NCBI GenBank assembly: GCA_004835665.1
Contig: RBKR01000030.1
Coordinates: forward strand, 104,653 to 168,652
From: Phoma sp. XZ068
Taxonomy: Eukaryota > Ascomycota > Dothideomycetes > Pleosporales > Didymellaceae
Reading direction: 5' to 3'
DNA: 64,000 bases
Below, one piece after another: positions 23,996-32,682 of this stretch. The notes beneath the pieces are model-generated. The model was given only the letters and a program-made list of their open reading frames with translations, was not told the origin of the DNA and made no database searches. Positions within the stretch are counted from its first letter, which is position 1; every line of letters begins with the position of its first letter. The position numbers and the translations under genes are program-made.

Positions 23996-25021
23996 ATGGA
24001 CGAGATTCCTCCATTCGCTATGATTGAATGTTACCTTGGAGATCTCGATGCTGCTCTTACCGTAATGAGCCGCGGCAAACGTTTTCACATCTGTATTACA
24101 ATCAAACATCTTCGTGGAATGCAAGGCGAGGCGCTAGTGCAGACATTTCTCGACTTCAGAAGGAATATAGACGATGATCCCGTCGCTATGGAGGCATTTC
24201 AAGAATGGATGGTAACGCCATGCATCCTCTTCATGGACAAAGTCAAATTATCAACACCCCACGCAGAGCCGCCATCACTCGAGGAGTATTTCGCCCCGGA
24301 TACAGTTATTATTAGATTGACGAATGTAGAAGGCTGCCTTACAGCCACGATGTGCCCTGGCAATACTTCAGATACACATTCATTCACGCCAAGAGTAGCA
24401 ATGTCTGATCCCACAGTCCAAGAAGCTATATCCAAAGGCATACCTCGCATCTCAGCTGCACATCTCAAAGCCGTTCTGGGACCTGAAGCACACGAAGCAG
24501 ATTATGATCTGATCCCCACCACAGTCCAAGTACTTGGGGAAGAAACTCGATTCCATTTCAAAGGTGCCTTTGTGAAGCAGTCTTCCCGGAGGGAGCTAGA
24601 TATATTACTCCGTCTTAGAAGCAATGTCTTCCCCGATGACTTGCGCGTTTCAAGACTGAGCGGGCTTGTGATATATAACGATGGTCTTTCTCTTATGGGT
24701 CTGCTCGTTGAACATATCCATGGTAAAACGTTAGATGAAGCTACGGAAGGGTCTTCGGAGGAGGAACGCGAGAAATGGATGCAACAACTAAGAGCTACTG
24801 TAAAGCAGCTACATGACAGAGAGATTATTTGGGGAGACGTGAAGCCAGACAATGTTTTGATTGACTCGAATAGCGACGTCTGGGTGATAGATTTCGGTGG
24901 AGGATGCGCCGAGGGCTGGGTTGACCAGGAGCTAGGCTGCACAGTTGAAGGAGATTTACACGGTCTGTCAAACATCGCGGATTTTATGGGCCTGGAACCT
25001 GTAAAACACAATACATTTTAG
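23996..25021 (+). CDS. Fungal-type protein kinase-like protein
   Basis: Intronless, 341 aa. The C-terminal half is a compact kinase fold. K194 (in AFVKQ) and E200 (in RRELDILLRL) fit the VAIK lysine and alpha-C glutamate. D281 lies in WGDVKPDNVLID, which takes the place of the HRD loop (Trp-Gly for His-Arg). D299 lies in VIDFGGG, the DFG. The ending TVEGDLHGLSNIADFMGL is typical of small fungal-expanded kinases, so the short C-lobe is probably complete. The first ~150 residues have no recognised domain. Substrate and role are unknown. It sits between the two broken 5S copies, next to a TIR-like gene, in an AT-richer setting than the core genes. The catalytic residues look intact. Confidence 0.75.
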   Translation: MDEIPPFAMIECYLGDLDAALTVMSRGKRFHICITIKHLRGMQGEALVQTFLDFRRNIDDDPVAMEAFQEWMVTPCILFMDKVKLSTPHAEPPSLEEYFAPDTVIIRLTNVEGCLTATMCPGNTSDTHSFTPRVAMSDPTVQEAISKGIPRISAAHLKAVLGPEAHEADYDLIPTTVQVLGEETRFHFKGAFVKQSSRRELDILLRLRSNVFPDDLRVSRLSGLVIYNDGLSLMGLLVEHIHGKTLDEATEGSSEEEREKWMQQLRATVKQLHDREIIWGDVKPDNVLIDSNSDVWVIDFGGGCAEGWVDQELGCTVEGDLHGLSNIADFMGLEPVKHNTF

Positions 25022-25924
25022 AGATATATGGTAGCAAGGAGCCCGTACCCCAATGTAATGAACTTCAAATTCTAGAAAATGCTGCTATAGTTGATGTTAG
25101 TACCAAAGCGCATAGGTTTTAGGTTAGATAGTAAAATCGGTCAACGTTAACAAATAAAGATTCGTCCTGTATACCCCTAGCCGTATCTTACGTGTGTTCG
25201 GCTAACACCGCTTTATTAGGTTACATCTAAAAGAGAATATATAAGCAGGAAGGAAGTTGCGCTCGGTTCTAAACGAATAAAGCGTCCCTGCAAGCGAATC
25301 TTCTGCACCGCAATGATCACGTTAGGCAGCACTGTCATTAAGACTATCTTAACAGGCAAAGTTCAAAAATTCAAATTACACTTTTCAACTCACAAGAATC
25401 TATTTTTTAATATCAAACGTCGAAACCAGCGTAAGCAGTGTGCTACTCTTGATGCAGTCCTTCGCATCTTGAGGAACGTCGCGGAGAGCAGGTTCAGAAC
25501 TCAAGTCAACCTGGTTAACGAGAACATATTGAGTGACGTGACCATGAGGTAGCCGTGTATAAGAGAATCGCATGTGCAGGCAGATTGCCGTCCTCACAAT
25601 CCACAAGGTCGAACTCGCCATAGTGACGAATCTTCAGGAAGGGGCAGCCTTCAGGCGTTATTTTGCGGGTGTTTTGAATCTGACGAGCTATGCTGTGCCG
25701 TGGTCGCGGGAGCAGCTCCGCGCACATGCAATGGTGTGAGTGGCTGGACTAACTAGACAAGGACAAAACTATTCAGCCTTCAGTCAGCCCCAAGGCTATA
25801 ATTATCATTCTATGCGTGCGGCTGGCAGCTGTCCATAAATCTAGTACCTATTCTTTCACGGTCTCATTCTCACATTCATTTTCTTTTATTGCACCTCAGA
25901 TCCATCGCACACACCAAAGCAGAC
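25022..25924. other. Intergenic, AT-rich; fragmentary open frames
   Basis: Minus-strand frames at 25515-25727 and 25400-25621 overlap and look partly protein-like (GCPFLKIRHYGEFDLVDCED), but no start, splice chain or family can be assigned. The last 60 bases before the next gene are T/C-rich (leader). Confidence 0.4.
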
Positions 25925-27682
25925 ATGATTTGGCAATTCTTGATCAGAACAGCAGCCAAATTAGTCTTCCCTCGAGAGCCTAGAGAGCCTCAACCGTTAC
26001 AAGCAATAGCGCCCGAGCCTATCAAAACTGTCGAACGCAAGGCGATACCGCAAATTTCAGCTATCCTCCATGCTAAGAAGTTTCTGGAACTCCAGACTAT
26101 CCCTCGCTACCAAGACTTAAATCCAACAACCTTCGAATGGGATGAACCGCCAGAATGCGTGTTGTTTATCTCGCATCGGTGGGCAACCTCAACCCATCCG
26201 GATCCTAACGGCAAGCAACTTGAGTCCATTAAGTTTTTGCTGGAAGCCATAGTCAAGCTTGCATCTACACATAATTTACCTCGAGAACAAAGGACCAAGG
26301 AGATCAAGACTTTGAGAACCCACGGTTACCTTCAGGCTGCCAACATTCTTAGCAAAGTAGCTCAAAACAACGTTACTGTGGACGCTACAGTACTAGATAA
26401 AATCGGCATCTGGCTAGACTACATGTGTTTACCACAGAAGAACATTCTAGGGGTCGATGATCGAACACCAGCGCACAAACTAGCTTTCAAATCCGGTCTT
26501 GAAGGTCTGCCCTCTTTGATAGCCTCATGCGACTTTATTCTTAGCATCAGGAGAGACGGCGATGATTACATTGATCGAGCCTGGTGTATCTCTGAACTCT
26601 GCTTCTCATCCTGGAACGGCGCAAAGAACACGATCGTGCTAAGAGAGGACCTACTAGGTCAACCTATCCATGAAAGCCTTCTGAGTTCAAAGCAGGAACT
26701 CGAATCTTCCTTCTTGGACCAACTGAGACGTATCATTGACACTTGGGAACACTCTTCTGAGTATACTTGGAACCAACTCCTGCCCTTCAGTTACGCAGAC
26801 ATGGAGGTTGCAGAGGAGGACCGCATAACTCAGTTTGAACATGACCTAGGAGAAGACCCGGGTGCCTCTCCTCGCAAATGGCCAACCCCTTTCTTGACAG
26901 TCCCTCGCGTGCCCCAAATCTGGCCATATCACAGGGAGTTTCTTCACCATATCCGGTCGAGCTTGCCCGAAGCACCGGTTAGAAATGTCGATCTTATGAT
27001 TACGATGGCCATGCGGAATTTCAACATGTCTTGCTACAACATCGAGGACTATACCCGCTGTGGTCTCCATATTCTACGGGCCCGCATGACTGGTCACTTG
27101 GGATGGCGAAACTTCTTCAATGACTGCCTAGCCAGGATGGCGGACGGCAAACCTTTAATCCTTGCAGACATCCCCGTTGTCCATATCAAAAACGGAATTG
27201 ACAATGATTCCGTAGTAACATACAGCTGGGAGACCAATGAAGTTGTACTGGAAAATCATGCTCATGCGACCCGAATATGGAAGGCGTACCATCAACAACA
27301 TCCAGATTCATCCGAGTTCGCTGTTCGGGTACGGATTCTCTTCAATGCCACGGTCCGGTTGCTTCAAGTCATTTCGGATTTGTATGTGCGAAAGCCGAAC
27401 ACAGGGCCCTTACCTATCATAGAGATCATAGACGAAGCCATGAATATCGCCGGCATAGAGCCACAACAAGAAGACGATAGTGAAGTGTTCATCTATCTTG
27501 AGAGGATATCTTTGGGTCTATCGCTTCTCTACGCATGGTGCCAGGGTGTTTACAAGTTCACCCAGCCTGGAGCGGAGCGTCTACCGGATTTGTTCCTTGT
27601 GGCGCTGAGTCGGCTACAGAAGGATCCAAGACTGACCATTCTGGGATACAAGGATTTTACGTGTGACTGGCCAGACATCTAG
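25925..27682 (+). CDS. Large protein with TIR-like N-terminal domain
   Basis: Intronless, 585 aa from the first in-frame ATG. Three motifs occur in TIR order and spacing: CVLFISHRW at about residues 78-86 (the strand A/BB-loop region of TIR-like proteins); IGIWLDYMCLPQ at 160-171; and CDFILSI followed by DRAWCISELCF at about 217-227. The last resembles the WCxxEL segment of TIR domains, with E224 where the catalytic Glu of NAD-cleaving TIRs lies. Related 'FxSHxW ... WLDxxCxxQ ... RxWCxxE' domains occur in fungi, algae and bacteria. Residues 260-585 are helical without an identifiable repeat or nucleotide-binding motif. Possible roles are NAD hydrolysis, signalling or incompatibility. Function is inferred; only the motifs are seen. 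Intact frame. Confidence 0.65.
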   Translation: MIWQFLIRTAAKLVFPREPREPQPLQAIAPEPIKTVERKAIPQISAILHAKKFLELQTIPRYQDLNPTTFEWDEPPECVLFISHRWATSTHPDPNGKQLESIKFLLEAIVKLASTHNLPREQRTKEIKTLRTHGYLQAANILSKVAQNNVTVDATVLDKIGIWLDYMCLPQKNILGVDDRTPAHKLAFKSGLEGLPSLIASCDFILSIRRDGDDYIDRAWCISELCFSSWNGAKNTIVLREDLLGQPIHESLLSSKQELESSFLDQLRRIIDTWEHSSEYTWNQLLPFSYADMEVAEEDRITQFEHDLGEDPGASPRKWPTPFLTVPRVPQIWPYHREFLHHIRSSLPEAPVRNVDLMITMAMRNFNMSCYNIEDYTRCGLHILRARMTGHLGWRNFFNDCLARMADGKPLILADIPVVHIKNGIDNDSVVTYSWETNEVVLENHAHATRIWKAYHQQHPDSSEFAVRVRILFNATVRLLQVISDLYVRKPNTGPLPIIEIIDEAMNIAGIEPQQEDDSEVFIYLERISLGLSLLYAWCQGVYKFTQPGAERLPDLFLVALSRLQKDPRLTILGYKDFTCDWPDI

Positions 27683-28103
27683 ACGGCGGATGTGCGCTCG
27701 ACTGGATACATGAGGCAGTGTTATAGCGGTACTTCCGGCTTTAATATTAACGTCGTTGGGTATCGGATGATTTCCATGTGCAATATATTTCTTGATAATT
27801 AAACACTACTTCCCTGAACATATAGTGGTGATTAACAGAACGTGTGCACCACACAGGCTATTCTTGCAGGGACTAGCATGTCTCCTGTAAAGAGTTACAT
27901 AATATCATGCAGACCTTTCGCTGGCTGAACGATTTTAGACTTGATTCCTATTTCTTTGTCTCCGCCCTGGTTGGATTCCTGTCCGAGAGGAGGTTAGGAA
28001 CGCACAAAAAATTAAGCCAGGGCTTTTTTCCAAGTATCGTTAAGTTTTGAGTGAATATTTAAGATAAGTAAGCACTCATATTGCGGTGGTTGATTGATAA
28101 TAG
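27683..28103. other. AT-rich intergenic stretch before the second 5S fragment
   Basis: No open frame of note. AT-rich sequence leads into the TATA box at 28104. No 3' half of a 5S gene was found here, which would be expected if an element inserted at copy 1 ended at this place. Confidence 0.5.
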
Positions 28104-28190
28104 TATATAAATATCAAAACAATCTTTGATGATACATACGACCATAGGACGTTGAAAACAAGTTCTCCTGCCCGGTCCGCCGTTTGTCGT
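28104..28190 (+). pseudogene. Truncated 5S rRNA gene, 5' end with TATA box (copy 2)
   Basis: From 28134, ACATACGACCATAGG reproduces the exact start of fungal 5S rRNA. It continues with GAAAACA, a C-rich block and TCCGCCGT, then loses similarity near 28186-28190. A TATATAAA box starts at 28104, again exactly 30 bp upstream. Copies 1 and 2 share variants absent from the consensus I recall (GACGTTG, TCCGCCG), so they are related to each other. The captain gene starts about 310 bp downstream in the same orientation, so the break is best read as the left junction of an insertion in a 5S gene. Confidence 0.78.
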
Positions 28191-28502
28191 GGTACCGTTT
28201 CGAGAAGTCAGTTATTCGCATTTCTGTTTCTGGTAAGCGCGCCTCAAAGGAGCTAGGCTGCATCCTGACCTATTTTCTCTCTTTCTTTTCTAAATGAACA
28301 CTAAACTGGAGACAAGATTCTGGTCTGTGGGCTTGCGATACGCCGACTGCCGTCAAAGCCATGTTGTGGACCACGCCGCCCGTCATGGTATCTTATTTGC
28401 GCCCACCCTCCGGTAGTCATAGGTTAATGGCTACTTGCCCCCTCTCTGCAAAGTCTACCCCGCTGCTACAACATCTCCCCGTTTTCGTTCGCCAAAGACA
28501 GA

Positions 28503-31165
28503 ATGCGCAAGGCAGCTAAACTTGTCAATCTCGAAGGTTTAAAAAAACGCGCCCGGCAAGAGGTCGCGCCACAACCGCTCAGCTCGGAGGATATCAAGAG
28601 AGCCTTGATTAAATCCAGTCATGATTCCTACAAGTTCACAATGGAACAATGGTCTTAGTAAGTCTCAAAGCGCATATCATCGGTGACCAAGATGCTAACT
28701 AGCCCCTTAGCTTCTCTGATAATATTCTGGAGAAGCCATTAGCCGAGCAACGCTTTGCAGAGGCACCTACATCTTTCCAGATTAAGCTCTTCCTCGAGTG
28801 GTTTGCTCAGACACGTACAGGTCTTTTAGAAGAATGTATTACTGACACAACCCTCCTGAACCGCTTCAACAGCCTAAAGCGTGCTATCAAGATCCACACG
28901 CGCTACCAATATACTACAGTACAAAACCAGGATATTATCAGTTTTGTCACAAAAGATCTCATTCCTCGGGGCCTTCTGTCAACATGCGCTCGGGCTAAGC
29001 CACTTGCACCTGTTGCTGTTGCAAAAGACATTATTAGGTTCCTGTTTGCAAGCGACGAGTACAAGCATCTGCATCCTCGTATACGTAGCCAGATGGCTTT
29101 TGCAATACAGCTCATGCTTCTTGTTGGCGTCCGTCCAGGAGAAGTTGTTGAGTCAGATGCATGGTATCAGACTAACGAAGGTCTGCTTTACAAGGATATT
29201 GAGCTTGTTCGCTCGTGGAGCAGCAGCCATCCCGGATGGCGACTTCACGTCAAGCTCAGAAACCGAAAGGGCCATCGAGAATACAAGAAACATGCGTATG
29301 ACCCTCCTTGGTGGCATTATCAATCCCCACGCACACGACTAACGCTGAACAGACCTGTTATGACGCTGTATGAGGAGCCGCGCATGAGGTACATGTGTCC
29401 CGTAACATGGTTCCTGTCGCTCGCGTTTGCAGATAGTGTATTCCAGGATATGACATCTTCCGAAGACCTACAAGCCGTGAAACCCATCCCAGGAAATATG
29501 CTTTACAGGGCCAAGTATAAATCTGAGGCACTAGAGCGTCCTGTCATGAGAGGCATGCGCGCGGATAAATCCATGTCCGAGACCAGAATTTGGACGTACG
29601 ATTGTTTTAACTCCGCATTAAAAGGCGCTGGTCAACGGGCTGGCTATCAAGAGAACCTCAGCGCATATTGCTTCAGACGCGCCTTTGCGCATGCTGTGGA
29701 AGGTACGTTAAGTACACAAGCTTGTGGAGCAAAGCTAATATGTGTTTAGGTGAAGCTACAGCTACACAGCGAAGGACACTGATGGGGCATAAATATGAAG
29801 ACACAGCACAGTACTATGTCTCGGGGTTCATCGGTATTGACAGCCAATCGATCATTCATGAACGCGAGCAGTGCCTTGACCTGTACAAGGAGTCCAGCTC
29901 CATGATGGCAAATCGAAATCTGCTTGCGCCCAGACCGCCAGGATCAACACTCACAGAACCACCGTGCGAAAGAGCAACGCAGACCTTACAAGAAAGGGGA
30001 GAAGGAAGTTCTAAGGTGGTATCAACCATGCTACTGTCCGCAACGCAGGGATACGAACTTAGGCGACAATCACGGGAAAAAGCGTATCAGAAGAACCGTC
30101 GAGAATACCTCGATGGAAAAGGCAAGGGAGTTCGGGCAACAGCACCAACTACAGTCCTCTCCCGCGAGCCGTCACGTTACCTTCTAGCGCTACTCAAGTT
30201 TGAGCCTGAACGCCAACTTGTAGTAGACCTCATGTTCCGCAAAGACGATGATACTGACAATATCATGGCTGCACTTTCGCTCACGGAAGTCCTAGAGCCG
30301 CTTATTAGCCTGGCCAGGTCTCAGAGGAAACGCTATGCATACAAAACTGCAGAGCCAACAAAGCAGAACTGCTGTGTTGATTGCCGTAAGGATTTGACCA
30401 AGTGTGCATATCTTTGCTCTATTCAAGCTTTTTGCTTATGTTTCTAGGCTTCGTCCAGATCGTGTCCACGGCCATTTGCTACAGTGCGCACGGCAACGGC
30501 GCGTCAACCGCGAACGGGATCATATGACGGAACAATTCTTGCGAATTCATACGTGTCTTTGGAACGATTGCTATTACCGCTTCAACGGGAAAACATGTGG
30601 GTCGTACTCTCACCATGTAACCGACCATCTCAAGCAATCAAGGTCACATCAATGCCTGTGGGCCGGCTGTTGCGAAAGATTCGAAAGTCATGAGGACCTT
30701 GCATATCACGTCTCAGAGAATCATCGTGTCCCGAACGATTGGACAATGCTTACGAGCATGCATTATTGCTACGAGCATGATGTGTGGTGTCGTTCGAACC
30801 AGATATGGAACGCGCACCTACAAAGAAGACACCTTGAAGAGCTGAACGACTACTGTGGTTTGATCAAGGAGTGTGGAGTTGTAGTGGTTGCTGCACACTG
30901 CTTGTTCTGCCTTGGCGCTGATGCACCACTGGCAGTGCGCTTCGCACAATTCAGCGACGTTTTTACATTGCACAGACACATTAAGGAACATTTGGCTCAA
31001 GAGAATGCTCTTAAAAGATGCCCCCATCCACTCTGCGAAGATGAGTTGTCCTCGGACTCCGACTTCTGGAATCATGCAACTTCAGTTCATGGCATCCCTC
31101 CATTCGGTCCTCGCAGGGTCACAGGAAAGCGCAAAACGCCTGCGGACGGTGATTACCAGGATTGA
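28503..31165 (+). CDS. DUF3435-type tyrosine recombinase (Starship captain)
   Basis: Predicted to cut and join the ends of a Starship element. Four exons: 28503-28657, 28711-29702, 29750-30401 and 30448-31165, about 838 aa; all three introns (53, 47 and 46 bp) have clean GT-AG ends and keep frame. The catalytic part shows R193 in VGVRPGEVV, Y371 and R374 in AYCFRRAFAHA (Tyr where many recombinases have His, as I recall for this family), and MGHKYEDTAQYYVSGFIG at 394-411, with Y404 or Y405 as the nucleophile candidate. An N-terminal SAM-like helical region precedes it. The C-terminal half carries Cys/His clusters (CCVDCRK, then CLWNDC, CLWAGC and CPHPLC, each followed by paired His) that look like zinc fingers. 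It is the first gene after the broken 5S copy and points away from it. No stop or frameshift seen, so it may be active. Confidence 0.88.
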
Positions 31166-31794
31166 ACCTAGCGTGACGCATTAGCACGGCGATTGCGCGG
31201 ATGAGCGCTTACAGCATACGTACACCATGTCAAACTGTATTCATAATCCAGGAACCGGTCGGAGCTTGCGCAGAATGGATTCTCTAAATAGATATATAAG
31301 AAGTAATATGACTGATAAACATCCTCCAGCCAAACCATTACCGAGTCGTAATGCTGCAATCCCCCGCACCTGTCCATGTTGTCCATGTTGCGAAACCCAG
31401 CTTTGCAGAATCCCAAATAATGCGCTCGCAACGGGTTGGGCGCCGAAACGCTAATGTAGCGACGAGGTGGCAAGTCCAGGCGCATCAATGCCCTCGCGCA
31501 TGCACTCTACCATCCGCTTGTTCCGCAGCCGACCGAACCACCGCTCATTCCGGCACCACGCCCCTCGGCGCGAGTTTCTGCAATCTCGTCTTCTTGAATT
31601 GCTTCAAAACCTGGACGAGCCATCGATCGAGCGAAATGAGACGTCTTGCATATGCATTCTTCAGAAACAGGTGGACGTTCTCGCACCTGCGAGATGAGTT
31701 AGATCACGTCGAGGCAAGAGTGAGCTTTAGCACGCATTAACTGGACGTTTTATGTAATTGTTGCAACTAGCGCGTATGCAATCTATCATGGTTT

Positions 31795-32682
31795 TTAGAG
31801 AACTAGATGGCCCCTTTCTCTGAGCATTTCTGTACAGTCAAACATGCGTTGCTGCTGAAAGAGATACGCGCCAGTGAACGAGCTTCTGCTCACAATCTTT
31901 GTAATACACAAAAGCCTAGACAAGTTTATGTTCATTGGCATATTCATGCTGGCGTTGTCCATCTTCAGCACCACACCTGTGTCCAATTCCGAGCTTCCGG
32001 GCTGCGACCCGTCCGAACAGCACCACTTCTGCATACTCTTCTCTCCGTACCACAGCGCAATCGATGTGTCGGGGTCAACCTTTACTTGCTTGTGATATGA
32101 CTCTTCGCTAAACTGTTTATGCTTAACCGCGCTTGTAATTGTAAGTTCGAGCCAGACAAAGGGCATAGAACGGTCTTCAGAAAGGTCTTTACGCATAACG
32201 AGCCCGGAGTACCTTGTATCGATCCCTGATCGCAACGCTTGGGTGAAGTTATCGTTTCTCATGAATTCCCTGGAGTGCTTGTTCGTCTCCCTAATAACGT
32301 GTTCAAAGTTATCCTCCGACAAAAGCGCCTACCGCCGTGACGCAACGCAGCTGACCAGGTTCAGGTCTATAAACAGTTTTCTTCTCCCAGCGTCCATCAA
32401 CCTTGGGTTCCTCACCCAATCCATCATCGTTATCATGCCATTTCCCACAAGGGACACCTCGATACCATGTGAGATTATCCATGAAATCCAGCCTTTGTCT
32501 GTAAAGATCTGCCTCCAGAACTGCATGTATTTCCTCGACTGTTTCGTGGTAATGGAGATGTCGAACGTATATAGTAGCGCGCTCAGATCCACAGGAGTGA
32601 GCATTTCAAAAAGCTGGCCTCCAAAATCGGGCGTTCCGCACATTATGCGCATAGATCGGTAAACGAAGGAGCTCTTGGCCAT
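31795..32682 (-). pseudogene. Conserved fungal hypothetical protein broken by one in-frame TAG
   Basis: From ATG at 32682 the frame runs through FGGQLFEMLTPVDLSALLY and IRNP-type segments to SCVASRR, where a TAG (32331-32329) stops it. The same frame then continues for 177 codons (ALLSEDNFEHVIRETNKHS onward) to 31795. Both halves look like one protein of a fungal family with an 'LLTPxDLxxLL ... RNP' pattern that I know only as hypothetical. A C-to-T change (CAG to TAG on the coding strand) would explain the break. A short intron starting at GTAGGC is an alternative but has no good branch site. No function is known. Confidence 0.5.
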
